A stretch of DNA of 64,000 bases from contig CATNEN010000037.1 in NCBI GenBank assembly GCA_950097015.1, positions 1,787,501 to 1,851,500 on the forward strand, in the 5' to 3' direction. Shown here piece after piece: positions 22,001 to 35,100 of this stretch. The position numbers and the translations under genes are program-made. How positions within the stretch are numbered: the first letter of the stretch is position 1; each line of letters opens with the position of its first letter. Source of the DNA: Macrostomum hystrix (lineage: Eukaryota > Platyhelminthes > Macrostomidae). The notes below the pieces were generated by a model, which did not search any database, was not told the DNA's origin, and saw nothing but the letters and a program-made list of their open reading frames with translations.

Positions 22001-23658
22001 GCTGCAGCTCACCAGGGACTATAGGGCTGTGCCCATTGTTCACCTGTTTCGCGGTGAGTGACGTCTGCCTCTCATCCACATTCATCTGTGGCGCAGCCGC
22101 TGAGAAAAGGCTTGGGAGGCTTGTCGTGTGATCTACACCCTTGAGGGCCAACCTCCAAGGCTCAGTGAGAGTGTACACTGCCTGATTATGAGAAAGTCAA
22201 GGCAGGTGTACACACCTATGTGATTGTGTGCCTGCGTACAGTATCTGTGTGTGTGTGTGTGTGTGTGCTCAGGAGTCAGCGAAATGGACAGAATTGCCAC
22301 CTGGCTGCTGCGGGTCTAGTGTCACCAAATGATCACAGTCCATGGACAGTGTGGCTGTGTATGTTACGAGTATACGTGTGCCTGCATGTCAGGCGTCAGG
22401 GTAGAATTCCCTCCTGAAAATTCTGTAAGGGTTCAGAAATGAGTTAATAAAATCTTCAATAAAAAATCACGCCTGGCCAGATCTGATCTTCTTTCCTGAA
22501 CGGCGGGGCACTCCCGGCGACGGCGACAAGCAGAAGCGACGAGCCGATGCTCTGGCAGCGCTGAAGGCTGCGTGCTCCGATGTCTGTAAGTTAGATGGTT
22601 ATTCGGGATCAGGATCTCAAGGTTAGTTATGCGGGATTTAGATCCTCATGTTATTTTTTTAAGATTAAGATCCCAAGGTATGCTTTACTGGATTATGATC
22701 CCAAGCTATGTGATACGGGATTATGATCCTAATGTATGTTATACGAGATTAAGATCCCAAGGTATGCTTTACTAGATTAAGATCCCAAGGTATGCTTTAC
22801 TAGATTAAGATCCCAAGGTATGCTTTACTAGATTAAGATCCCAAGGTATGCTTTACTGGATTATGATCCCAAGCTATGTGATACGAGATTATGATCCTAA
22901 TGTATGTTATACGAGATTATGATCCTAATGTATGTTATACGAGATTATGATCCTAATGTATGTTATACGAGATTAAGATCCCAAGGTATGCTTTACTAGA
23001 TTAAGATCCCAAGGTATGCTTTACTAGATTAAGATCCCAAGGTATGCTTTACTGGATTATGATCCCAAGGTATGTGATACGGGATTATGATCCTAATGTA
23101 TGTTATACGAGAATAAGATCCCAAGGTATGTTTTACGGGATTAAGATCCCACTGTTAGTTGTGCGGGATTGAGAGCCAAAGTTTCGCGGGATTTTGATCC
23201 CATGATAATTTGTTACGAGGTATATTCGTTTTCAGGATTCGGATTCCAAGTTTGGTTATGCGGGATTTAGATCTCAAGAAATAATTATTTAGGATTAAAT
23301 TCCCAGGTTATTTTTTGGGATTTAGATCTCATTTTTGTTTTTAATTCCTTGTTTTTTATGGGTTGTGGTTCTCTATGCTATCAAATTATAGGAAAAAAAT
23401 TAATTTGAATCGCATACGGCAATAACTTCTATAATTACAAGCACCCTTGTAGATGTTTTAACAAATGTCACCGCACCTGCCTTCTTTACCCGATTCGCAG
23501 ACGTGTCGCAGGCGCTGGGTCGAGGCTCGACCGAAGCCATCCTGAGTCGCCTACACGACCTGCTGCAGTATCCGCGTGTGAACAAGCAGCTGCTGTACAC
23601 CCTGCTGGATCCCATGCTGCTACAGCTATTCCCGGAGCTGCATCAGGAGGCTGCGTGA
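13068..23658 (+). CDS. SNX14: Sorting nexin 14 orthologue (16 exons, 1,007 aa)
   Basis: Exons: 13068-13150, 13224-13340, 13414-13495, 13600-13643, 13727-13814, 13903-13987, 15178-15340, 15856-16214, 16296-16457, 16594-16651, 18133-18267, 18504-18656, 20363-21263, 21723-22053, 22481-22585, 23501-23658; all GT..AG and phase-compatible. In order: one hydrophobic N-terminal helix (residues 4-26), a CTVCGNANC motif (55-63) like the vertebrate Cys motif, PXA domain (about 80-290), RGS-like domain (305-460), Ala-rich linker, PX domain (627-750; KVYRKYSEFYVLEEKL) and nexin-C domain (815-1000; NKQLLYTLLD). Human SNX14 is 946 aa with two N-terminal helices, so an upstream exon may be missing. Family role: ER-anchored protein acting at lipid droplets and endolysosomes. 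Gln runs occur in exons 8 and 13. The exon 12 acceptor is weak (AAAAG) but keeps phase on both sides. Confidence 0.93.
14105..15110. repeat. 38-bp tandem array (SNX14 intron 6)
   Basis: About 25 copies of a 38-bp unit, cores gtgggaacagaatcccatgt and aaggatcacgaatgacc. The centre is nearly uniform and both ends are diverged, as expected of an array that expands internally. It ends about 65 nt before the exon-7 acceptor. Confidence 0.97.
15425..15790. repeat. 23-bp tandem array (SNX14 intron 7)
   Basis: Imperfect copies of a roughly 23-bp unit, core ccctcaggctccattcagtc. The 159-residue open frame across it is repeat translation, not an exon. Confidence 0.9.
16700..18065. repeat. 41-bp tandem array (SNX14 intron 10)
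   Basis: About 32 copies of a 41-bp unit, cores cagccatagatgcactcaag and cctatcaaaaccccgataga. Two sub-types alternate (ccccgatag versus cccaaacag) in blocks that recur. It almost fills the intron. Confidence 0.97.
18885..19930. repeat. 20-bp tandem array (SNX14 intron 12)
   Basis: About 50 copies of a 20-bp unit, core cgactcaagcgcttctctaa, with gtttctctag, ctctag and tctttaaaac variants. The right edge decays into agagtcgctaattta, which resembles the satellite A unit at the window start. Confidence 0.96.
21345..21705. repeat. Degenerate ~32-bp tandem array (SNX14 intron 13)
   Basis: About eleven imperfect copies with core ctgtaactaggcttaatga and agctacaaagact. It is an older-looking array with many substitutions and ends close to the exon-14 acceptor. 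Confidence 0.88.
22095..22195 (-). mobile_element. SINE 2 fragment (SNX14 intron 14)
   Basis: On the minus strand this matches the region at 42,863-42,930: gcagtgtacactctcac, then ttggccctcaagggtgtaga, then a cccaagccttttctc-like end. The tRNA-like head is absent. A (TG)n microsatellite follows at about 22,245-22,268. Confidence 0.6.
22243..22268. repeat. (TG)n microsatellite
   Basis: About twelve TG dinucleotides in SNX14 intron 14. Confidence 0.9.
22590..23220. repeat. 28-bp tandem array (SNX14 intron 15)
   Basis: About 20 copies of a 28-bp unit, core taagatcccaaggtatgctt, alternating with a ttatgatcctaatgtatgtt variant. It starts a few nt after the exon-15 donor. Confidence 0.95.
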
Positions 23659-23929
23659 ATTTTTGACTCTCCGATCTTCGACTGAGATTAGTTTTATATA
23701 TATTCTTCTGTCTACAACATCTCTTGCGTGTTGTTTTGTAATTGTTTTATAATTTACTTAATTCTGTGTATGTTTGTGTATTTCACTGTTCTAACTTTTA
23801 AGGTGATTCCTTTGTAGTTTGATCTCCATTTAAGATTCTCCGATCTCTGGCACTTGACCCCTATGCACCTGCTGCAAATTTCAGGATAGTGAAGAACGAA
23901 TTCACCAAATAATTCTCATTGCTACAAAA
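23659..23929. other. SNX14 3' flank
   Basis: AT-rich sequence after the TGA; presumably 3'UTR. I see no canonical AATAAA close to the stop. Confidence 0.4.
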
Positions 23930-24320
23930 ATAATTTGTCCCCACATCAGTTTCTAAAAACAGCTACAAAATTAGGCGTTCCCCACATATTTTCTAAAAAC
24001 AGCTACAAAATTAGGCGTTCCCCACATATTTCTAAAAACAGCTACAAATTAGGCGTTCCCCACATATTTTCTAAAAACAGCTACAAAATTAGGCGTTCCC
24101 CACATATTTTCTAAAAACAGCTACAAAATTAGGCGTTCCCCACATATTTTCTAAAAACAGCTACAAAATTAGGCGTTCCCCACATATTTTCTAAAAATAG
24201 CTACATAATTAGGCGTTCCCCACATATTTTCTAAAAATAGCTACATAATTAGGCGTTCCCCACATATTTTCTAAAAATAGCTACATAATTTGGCGTTCCC
24301 CACATATTTTCTAAAAATTG
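23930..24320. repeat. 40-bp tandem array
   Basis: About nine copies of a 40-bp unit, cores ctaaaaacagctacaaaatt and aggcgttccccacatatttt. The right-hand copies carry aatagctacataa variants. Located 0.3 kb downstream of SNX14. Confidence 0.95.
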
Positions 24321-24965
24321 CAAATTTTGGGTTCTCTACTGGATTTTTCTAAAAATAGCAAAAACAATAGTAACTCCTTAAAATTTTATCTGCGGCCTAA
24401 AAATAGCACCGAAAATGGGCATCCCCACACGATTCCATTAAACTTGCCTGGTGTTGTGGCGAAACTCGCTAGCAGCAGCAATTTTCTCAAGTTTCTGTTC
24501 CATTTAATTTCAAGTTATCTACTTATTACTTATCTACTTCTATTGTTAGTTTGATTGAATTTTTCAATATTTTTCTTGCGATCGGTTGTTTTTAATCGGG
24601 TGATAAAAAATATAAAGATTATACCGATTTTAAAGGTTCACAGTAAGTTCTACACAGACATTTATTTTCCTCCATTTGTGTTGTATTGTATTGTACATTA
24701 GTCAATTAAATTATCAGTACGCGATTTCAGTTCTATCGGCTTCTCTTCCTGACTGTTATTCGAAGAGTGTGAAAGCTCTTTGTCTTTGCTTCGTTTGTGA
24801 TTATACTCGTAGCTTACTTTGTCTGCAAACCTCCTGCCATACTTCTCTGTTTGTGAATTCGGTCTGTTTTCTGCTTTGACTTATAATAGTTGCTGCTTGT
24901 TGCTGCTATGAAAAACATGGACTCCAGAGGTATTAGTCCTGTGGATGAAGTTTCGAACTGATAAA
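24321..24965. other. Unique AT-rich spacer
   Basis: Short open frames occur (24,318-24,554; 24,676-24,879) but lack the GC-rich codon use of the real exons and show no domains. Nothing else is seen. Confidence 0.4.
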
Positions 24966-24969
24966 TCAA

Positions 24970-25640
24970 TTTACAAACACTTCTAGACCACCCAACCCTC
25001 AACCCAATGTACACACACTTCTAGACCACCCAAGCCTCAACCCAATGTACACACACTTCTAGACCACCCAACCCTCAACCCAATGTACACACACTTCTAG
25101 ACCACCCAACCCTCAACCCAATGTACACACACTTCTAGACCACCCCAACCCTCAACCCAATGTACACACACTTCTAGACCACCCAACCCTCAACCCAATG
25201 TACATACACTTCTAGACCACCCCAACCCTCAACCCAATGTACGCACACTTCTAGACCACCCCAACCCTCAACCCAATGTACACACACTTCTAGACCACCC
25301 CAACCCTCAACCCAATGTACACACACTTCTAGACCACCCAACCCTCAACCCAATGTACGCACACTTCTAGACCACCCCAACCCTCAACCCAATGTACACA
25401 CACTTCTAGACCACCCCAAAACCTCACCCCAATGTACACACACTTCTAGACCACCCCAAACCTCACCCCAATATACACACGCTTCTAGACCACCCCAAAC
25501 CTCACCCCAATGTACACACACTTCTAGACCACCCCAAACCTCACCCCAATGTACACACGCTTCTAGACCACCCCAAACCTCACCCCAATGTACACACACT
25601 TCTAGACCACCCCAAACCTCACCCCAATGTACACACACTT
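24970..25640. repeat. 38-39-bp tandem array
   Basis: About 17 copies, cores acacacttctagaccacccc and aaccctcaacccaatgtaca. The right-hand third carries caaacctcacccc. The minus-strand frame it produces (period 13 residues) is spurious. Confidence 0.96.
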
Positions 25641-26161
25641 CTCGAAATACTGTCTAATGTGAATATAAATCAGAAATACGGCCAGTTAGATCAGTTAATA
25701 TATTCAATAATAAATAACTTACTTGCTTGCGATATAGAAAGAACTAAATTTATGACATTATATATAAAAATGCTGAATTTATTCGAGCGCACATATAATA
25801 AATGGCTATAGTTGTGATTTTGTTTAACTAAATTTCTTGTTGTTTTAGGCATGCGACTATAAAAATCCTTGTATCTGTGTTAAATCTGTTCCTTAAACTG
25901 TGGTAGAGATATCTTATTGCCTAATATTTAGTATTTCGTCAATTCTGTGTCATATCTTAAATAAATGGTGAGTAAATTTACTTTTCCAATGCCCAGAGAA
26001 ACGTCTATAATGAGGGGCATCTCTTTGTAATATCGTGTGATAGCCTGTTGTTATCTGTGACCATTTATGACATTGTATTTGTTTGATGACTGTTTTGTTT
26101 TGATATTAATGATAAGTCAAGCAGGTAATATTAAATAATCTCAGTCGTCAATTCATGTAGC
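25641..26161. other. AT-rich 3' flank of the JmjC gene
   Basis: No coding signal. Expected to hold the 3'UTR of the minus-strand JmjC gene. Confidence 0.4.
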
Positions 26162-29100
26162 TCAGTCGTATTCCGCTCCGATTGTGAGGCTGAACACATC
26201 CGGCTCATTGAAGGTGGCGTGGTACCAGAGGTTTGTGTCGACATTAACTGGAAAAATAGGTTGCATGACTTCAGAATGTAATGACAGAAAAACTAATAAT
26301 AATGAGAATAATTAAACGAAGGATTGCAACCGATTGAAACTGAGGATTGAAGGATTGCAACCGATGAAAATAGAGGATTGAAGGATTGCAACCGATAAAA
26401 AATGAGGATTGAAGGATTGCAACCGATTGAAACTGAGGAGTGAAGGATTGCAACCGATTGGAACTGAGGATTGAAGGATTGCAACCGATTGAAACTGAGG
26501 ATTGAAGGATTGCAACCGATGAAAATAGAGGATTGAAGGATTGCAACCGATTAAAAATGAGGATTGAAGGATTGCAACCGATTGGAACTGAGGAGTGAAG
26601 GATTGCAACCGATTGAAACTGAGGAGTGAAGGATTGCAACCGATTGGAACTGAGGATTGAAGGATTGCAACCGATTGAAACTGAGGATTGAAGGATTGCA
26701 ACCGATTGGAACTGAGGATTGAAGGATTGCAACCGATTGAAACTGAGGATTGAAGGATTGCAACCGATTAAAACTGAGGAGTGAAGGATTGCAACCGATT
26801 GGAACTGAGGATTGAAGGATTGCAAACCGATTGAAACTGAGGATTGAAGGATTGCAACCGATTGGAACTGAGGATTGAAGGATTGCAACCGATTGAAACT
26901 GAGGATTGAAGGATTGCAACCGATTGAAACTGAGGATTGAAGGATTGCAACCGATTAAAACTGAGGAGTGAAGGATTGCAACCGATTGAAACTGAGGATT
27001 GAAGGATTGCAACCGATTGAAACTGAGGATTGAAGGATTGCAACCGATTGAAACTGAGGAGTGAAGGATTGCAACCGATTGAAACTGAGGAGTGAAGGAT
27101 TGCAACCGATTGGAACTGAGGATTGAAGGATTGCAACCGATTGAAACTGAGGAGTGAAGGATTGCAACCGATTGAAACTGAGGATTGATGGATTGCAACC
27201 GATTGAAACTGAGGATTGAAGGATTGCAACCGATTGAAACTGAGGATTAAAGGATTGCAACCGATTGAAACTGAGGATTGAAGGATTGCAACCGATTGAA
27301 ACTGAGGAGTGAAGGATTGCAACCGATTGAAACTGAGGATTGATGGATTGCAACCGATTGAAACTGAGGATTGAAGGATTGCAACCGATTGGAACTGAGG
27401 ATTGAAGGATTGCAACCGATTGGAACTGAGGAGTGAAGGATTGCAACCGATTGGAACTGAGGATTGAAGGATTGCAACCGATTGAAACTGAGGATAGAAG
27501 GATCGCAACCGAATAAAACTGAGGATTGAAGGATTGCAACCGATTGGAACTGAGGAGTGAAGGATTGCAACCGATTGAAACTGAGGAGTGAAGGATTGCA
27601 ACCGATTAAAACTGAGGAGTGAAGGATTGCAACCGATTGAAACTGAGGATTGAAGGATTGCAACCGATTGAAACTGAGGAGTGAAGGATTGCAACCGATT
27701 AAAACTGAGGATTGAAGGATTGCAACCGATTGAAACTGAGGAGTGAAGGATTGCAACCGATTGAAACTGAGGAGTGAAGGATTGCAACCGTTTAAAACTG
27801 AGGATTGAAGGATTGCAACCGATTGAAACTGAGGAGTGAAGGATTGCAACCGATTGGAACTGAGGATTGAAGGATTGCAACCGATTGAAACTGAAGAGTG
27901 AAGGATTGCAACAGATTGGAACTGAGGATTGAAGGATTGCAACCGATTGGAACTGAGGAGTGAAGGATTGCAACCGATTGGAACTGAGGATTGAAGGATT
28001 GCAACCGATTGAAACTGAGGAGTGAAGGATTGCAACCGATTGGAACTGAGGAGTGAAGGATTGTAACCGATTGGAACTGAGGATTGAAGGATTGCAACCG
28101 ATTGAAACTGAGGATTGAAGGATTGTAACCGATTGAAACTGAGGAGTGAAGGATTGCAACCGATTGAAACTGAGGATTGAAGGATTGCAACCGATTGGAA
28201 CTGAGGAGTGAAGGATTGCAACCGATTGGAACTGAGGATTGAAGGATTGCAACCGATTGAAACTGAGGATTGAAGGATTGCAACCGATTGGAACTGAGGA
28301 TTGAAGGATTGCAAACCGATTGAAACTGAGGATTGAAGGATTGCAACCGATTGAAACTGAGGATTGAAGGATTGCAACCGATTAAAACTGAGGAGTGAAG
28401 GATTGCAACCGATTGAAACTGAGGATTGAAGGATTGCAACCGATTGAAACTGAGGATTGAAGGATTGCAACCGATTGAAACTGAGGAGTGAAGGATTGCA
28501 ACCGATTGAAACTGAGGAGTGAAGGATTGCAACCGATTGGAACTGAGGATTGAAGGATTGCAACCGATTGAAACTGAGGAGTGAAGGATTGCAACCGATT
28601 GAAACTGAGGATTGAAGGATTGCAACCGATTGAAACCTGAGGATTGAAGGATTGCAACCGATTGAAACTGAGGATTGAAGGATTGCAACCGATTGAAACT
28701 GAGGATTGAAGGATTGCAAACCGATTGGAACTGAGGATTGAAGGATTGCAACCGATTGGAAACTGAGGAGTGAAGGATTGCAACCGATTGGAACTGAGGA
28801 TTGAAGGATTGCAACCGATTGAAACTGAGGAGTGAAGGATTGCAACCGATTGGAACTGAGGAGTGAAGGATTGGTAACCGATTGAAACTGAGGATTGAAG
28901 GATTGCAACCGATTGAAACTGAGGATTGAAGGATTTGCAAACCGATTGGAACTGAGGATTGAAGGATTGCAACCGATTGAAACTGAGGATTGAAGGATTG
29001 CAACCGGATGAAAATAGAGGATTGAAGGATTGCAAACCGATTAAAAAATGGAGGATTGAAGGATTGCAACCGATTGAAACTGAGGAGTGAAGGAATTGCA

Positions 29101-32100
29101 ACCGATTGGAACTGAAGGATTGAAGGATTGCAACCGATTGGAACTGAGGAGTGAAGGATTGCAACCGATTGGAACTGAGGATTGAAGGATTGCAACCGAT
29201 TGGAACTGAGGATGAAGGATTGCAACCGATTGAAACTGAGGAGTGAAGGATTGCAACGATTGGAACTGAGGAGTGAAGGATTGTAACCGATTGAAACTGA
29301 GGATTAAAGGATTGCAACCGATTGAAAACTGAGGATTGAAGGATTGCAACCGATTGGAACTGAGGATTGAAGGATTGCAACCGATTGAAAACTGAGGAGT
29401 GAAGGATTGCAACCGATTGGAACTGAGGAGTGAAGGATTGCAACCGATTGAAACTGAGGATTGAAGGATTGCAACCGATTGAAACTGAGGATAGAAGGAT
29501 TGCAACCGATTGAAACTGAGGATTGAAGGATTGCAACCGATTGAAACTGAAGAGTGAAGGATTGCAACCGATTGGAACTGAGGATTGAAGGATTGCAACC
29601 GATTGGAACTGAGGAGTGAAGGATTGCAACCGATTGGAACTGAGGATTGAAGGATTGCAACCGATTGAAACTGAGGATTGAAGGATTGCAACCGATTGGA
29701 ACTGAGGAGTGAAGGATTGTAACCGATTGGAACGTGAGGATTGAAGGATTGCAAACCGATTGAAACTGAGGATTGAAGGATTGTAACCGATTGAAACTGA
29801 GGAGTGAAGGATTGCAACCGATTGAAACTGAGGATTGAAGGATTGCAACCGATTGGAACTGAGGAGTGAAGGATTGCAACCGATTGGAACTGAGGATTGA
29901 AGGATTGCAACCGATTGAAACTGAGGATTGAAGGATTGCAACCGATTGGAAACTGAGGATTGAAGGATTGCAACCGATTGAAACTGAGGAGTGAAGGATT
30001 GCAACCGATTGAAACTGAGGAGTGAAGGATTGCAACCGATTGGAACTGAGGATTGAAGGATTGCAACCGATTGAAACTGAGGAGTGAAGGATTGCAACCG
30101 ATTGAAACTGAGGATTGAAGGATTGCAACCGATTGAAAACTGAGGATTGAAGGATTGCAACCGATTGAAACTGAGGATTGAAGGATTGCAACCGATTGAA
30201 ACTGAGGATTGAAGGATTGCAACCGATTGGAAACTGAGGATTGAAGGATTGCAACCGATTGGAACTGAGGAGTGAAGGATTGCAACCGATTGGAACTGAG
30301 GATTGAAGGATTGCAACCGATTGAAACTGAGGAGTGAAGGATTGCAACCGATTGGAACTGAGGAGTGAAGGATTGTAACCGATTGAAACTGAGGATTGAA
30401 GGATTGCAACCGATTGAAACTGAGGATTGAAGGATTGCAACCGATTGGAAACTGAGGATTGAAGGATTGCAACCGATTGAAACTGAGGATTGAAGGATTG
30501 CAACCGATTGAAAATAGAGGATTGAAGGATTGCAACCGATTGAAACTGAGGATTGAAGGATTGCAACCGATTGAAACTGAGGATTGAAGGATTGCAACCG
30601 ATTGAAACTGAGGATTGAATGGATTGCAACCGATTGAAACTGAGGATTGAAGGATTGCAACCGATTGGAACTGAGGATTGAAGGATTGCAACCGATTGGA
30701 ACTGAGGAGTGAAGGATTGCAACCGATTGGAACTGAGGATTGAAGGATTGCAACCGATTGAAACTGAGGAGTGAAGGATTGCAACCGATTGGAACTGAGG
30801 AGTGAAGGATTGTAACCGATTGAAACTGAGGATTGAAGGATTGCAACCGATTGAAACTGAGGATTGAAGGATTGCAACCGATTGGAAACTGAGGATTGAA
30901 GGATTGCAACCGATTGAAACTGAGGAGTGAAGGATTGCAACCGATTGAAACTGAGGAGTGAAGGATTGCAACCGATTGAAACTGAGGATTGAAGGATTGC
31001 AACCGATTGAAACTGAGGAGTGAAGGATTGCAACCGAATGAAACTGAGGATTGAAGGATTGCAACCGATTGAAACTGAGGAGTGAAGGATTGCAACCGAT
31101 TGGAACTGAGGATTGAAGGATTGCAACCGATTGGAACTGAGGAGTGAAGGATTGCAACCGATTGGAACTGAGGATTGAAGGATTGCAACCGATTGAAACT
31201 GAGGAGTGAAGGATTGCAACCGATTGGAACTGAGGAGTGAAGGATTGTAACCGATTGGAACTGAGGATTGAAGGATTGCAACCGATTGAAACTGAGGATT
31301 GAAGGATTGTAACCGATTGAAACTGAGGAGTGAAGGATTGCAACCGATTGAAACTGAGGATTGAAGGATTGCAACCGATTGAAACTGAGGAGTGAAGGAT
31401 TGCAACCGATTGGAAACTGAGGATTGAAGGATTGCAACCGATTGAAACTGAGGATTGAAGGATTGCAACCGATTGAAACTGAGGATTGAAGGATTGCAAC
31501 CGATTGAAACTGAGGATTGAAGGATTGCAACCGATTGAAACTGAGGATTGAAGGATTGCAACCGATTGAAAACTGAGGAGTGAAGGATTGCAACCGATTG
31601 AAACTGAGGATTGAAGGATTGCAACCGATTGAAACTGAGGAGTGAAGGATTGCAACCGATTGAACTGAGGATTGAAGGATTGCAACCGATTGAAACTGAG
31701 GAGTGAAGGATTGCAACCGATTGGAACTGAGGATTGAAGGATTGCAACCGATTGAAACTGAGGAGTGAAGGATTGCAACCGATTGAAACTGAGGATTGAA
31801 GGATTGCAACCGATTGAAACTGAGGATTGAAGGATTGCAACCGATTGAAACTGAGGATTGAAGGATTGCAACCGATTGAAACTGAGGATTGAAGGATTGC
31901 AACCGATTGAAAACTGAGGAGTGAAGGATTGCAACCGATTGAAACTGAGGATTGAAGGATTGCAACCGATTGAAACTGAGGATTGAAGGATTGCAACCGA
32001 TTGGAACTGAGGATTGAAAGGATTGCAACCGATTGGAACTGAGGAGTGAAGGATTGCAAACCGATTGGAACTGAGGATTGAAGGATTGCAACCGATTGAA

Positions 32101-35100
32101 ACTGAGGAGTGAAGGATTGCAAACCGATTGGAAACTGAGGAGTGAAGGATTGTAACCGATTGAAACTGAGGATTAAAGGATTGCAACCGATTGAAACTGA
32201 GGATTGAAGGATTGCAACCGATTGGAACTGAGGATTGAAGGATTGCAACCGATTGAAACTGAGGAGTGAAGGATTGCAAACCGATTGGAAACTGAGGAGT
32301 GAAGGATTGCAACCGATTGAAACTGAGGATTGAAGGATTGCAACCGATTGAAACTGAGGATAGAAGGATCGCAACCGAATGAAACTGAGGATTGAAGGAT
32401 TGCAACCGATTGAAACTGAAGAGTGAAGGATTGCAACCGATTGGAACTGAGGATTGAAGGATTGCAACCGATTGGAACTGAGGAGTGAAGGATTGCAACC
32501 GATTGGAACTGAGGATTGAAGGATTGCAACCGATTGAAACTGAGGAGTGAAGGATTGCAACCGATTGGAACTGAGGAGTGAAGGATTGTAACCGATTGGA
32601 ACTGAGGATTGAAGGATTGCAACCGATTGAAACTGAGGATTGAAGGATTGTAACCGATTGAAACTGAGGAGTGAAGGATTGCAACCGATTGAAACTGAGG
32701 ATTGAAGGATTGCAACCGATTGGAACTGAGGAGTGAAGGATTGCAACCGATTGGAACTGAGGATTGAAGGATTGCAACCGATTGGAACTGAGGATTGAAG
32801 GATTGCAACCGATTGAAACTGAGGATTGAAGGATTGCAACCGATTGGAACTGAGGATTGAAGGATTGCAACCGATTGGAACTGAGGAGTGAAGGATTGTA
32901 ACCGATTGAAACTGAGGATTGAAGGATTGCAACCGATTGGAACTGAGGATTGAAGGATTGCAACCGATTGGAACTGAGGATTGAAGGATTGCAACCGATT
33001 GGAACTGAGGATTGAAGGATTGCAACCTATTGAAACTGAGGATTGAAGGATTGCAACCGATTGGAACTGAGGATTGAAGGATTGCAACCGATTGAAACTG
33101 AGGATTGAAGGATTGCAACCGATTGGAACTGAGGATTGATGGATTGCAACCGATTGAAACTGAGGATTGAAGGATTGCAACCGATTGAAACTGAGGATTG
33201 AAGGATTGCAAACCGATTGAAACTGAGGATTGATGGATTGCAACCGATTAAACTGAGGATTGAAGGATTGCAACCGATTGAACTGAGGAGTGAACGATTG
33301 CAACCGATTGAAACTGAGGATTGAAGGATTGCAACCGATTGAAACTGAGGATTGGAAGGATTGCAACCGATTGAAACTGAGGATTGAAGGATTGCAACCG
33401 ATTGAAACTGAGGATTGAAGGATTGCAACCGATTGAAACTGAGGATTGAAGGATTGCAACCGATTGAAACTGAGGATTGAAGGATTGCAACCGATTGAAA
33501 CTGAGGATTGAAGGATTGCAACCGATTGAAACTGAGGATTGAAGGATTGCAACCGATTGAAACTGAGGATTGAAGGATTGCAACCGATTGAAACTGAGGA
33601 TTGAAGGATTGCAACCGATTGAAACTGAGGAGTGAAGGATTGCAACCGATTGAAACTGAGGATTGAAGGATTGCAACCGATTGAAACTGAGGAGTGAAGG
33701 ATTGCAACCGATTGAAACTGAGGATTGAAGGATTGCAACCGATTGAAACTGAGGATTGAAGGATTGCAACCGATTGAAACTGAGGATTGATGGATTGCAA
33801 CCGATTGAAACTGAGGATTGAAGGATTGCAACCGATTGAAACTGAGGATTGATGGATTGCAACCGATTGAAACTGAGGATTGAAGGATTGCAACCGATTG
33901 AAACTGAGGATTGAAGGATTGCAAACCGATTGAAACTGAGGATTGAAGGATTGCAACCGATTGAAACTGAGGATTGAAGGATTGCAACCGATTGAAACTG
34001 AGGATTGAAGGATTGCAACCCATCGCTCACAGATGTCTCCTGGCTCCATCTTAACGGATAGGGCATTGCAGACGCTGGAACATTCGCTTGGCGGCTGAAT
34101 CTCCCATGTCTTCTGACCCATGATGAGGGCTTGCCAGCTGGGTCTTAGGATGTGGTCCAGCTGCAAATGGTCAAACAGTCAAGACTCAACAAGTGAAATA
34201 ACAAATCCGCGCAAAAACTTGCTCCCAAAGAAACTTTGCTCCCCTATTAAAAGTTTACTTTCCTTGACAAGGGAATCGCAGTAGTGGAAATTTCTACTGG
34301 GATCTCGGTGAGGATTGTTGTTCAGAATAGCAGGTGAGTGAATTGTGGCGGTAATCGCGGTGGAGAAATCTCTGGGGGAATCCCCGTGGGGAAATCTCGA
34401 CAAGGAATCTAGGTGGGGAAATCTCGACAAGGAATCTAGGTGGGGAAATCTTGACAGGGAATCCCTGTGGGGAAATCTCGACAAGGAATCTAGGTGGGAA
34501 ATCTCGACAAGGAATCTAGGTGGGGAAATCTCGACAAGGAATCTAGGTGGGGAAATCTCGACAAGGAATCTAGGTGGGGAAATCTTGACAAGGAATCTAG
34601 GTGGGGAAATCTTGACAGGGAATCCCTGTGGGGAAATCTTGACAAGGAATCCATGTGGGGAAATCTCGACAAGGAATCCCTGTGGGGAAATCTCGACAAG
34701 GTATCTAGGTGGGGAAATCTCGACAAGGAATCTAGGTGGGGAAATCTCGACAAGGAATCTAGGTGGGGAAATCTCGACAAGGAATCCCTGTGGGGAAATC
34801 TCGACAAGGTATCTAGGTGGGGAAATCTCGACAAGAAATCTAGGTGGGAAATCTCGACAAGGAATCTAGGTGGGGAAATCTCGACAAGGAATCTAGGTGG
34901 GGAAATCTCGACAAGGAATCTAGGTGGGGAAATCTCGACAAGGAATCTAGGTGGGGAAATCTCGACAAGGAATCTAGGTGGGGAAATCTCGACAAGGAAT
35001 CTAGGTGGAGAAATCTTGACAGGGAATCCGGGTGGGGAAATCTTGACAAGGAATCCCGGTGGGGAAATCTTGACAGGGAATCCGGGTGGGGAAATCTTGA

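Noticed and set aside
28382-33211. 1,609-codon minus-strand ORF and overlapping long ORFs (26,271-34,166)
   Set aside because: Pure translation of the 31-bp tandem array in three frames, open because the unit lacks stop trinucleotides on that strand. It lies in an intron between well-supported JmjC exons.
26315-34022. CRISPR array
   Set aside because: Units abut directly with no unique spacers, no cas genes are present, and the context is eukaryotic. The same holds for all other arrays.
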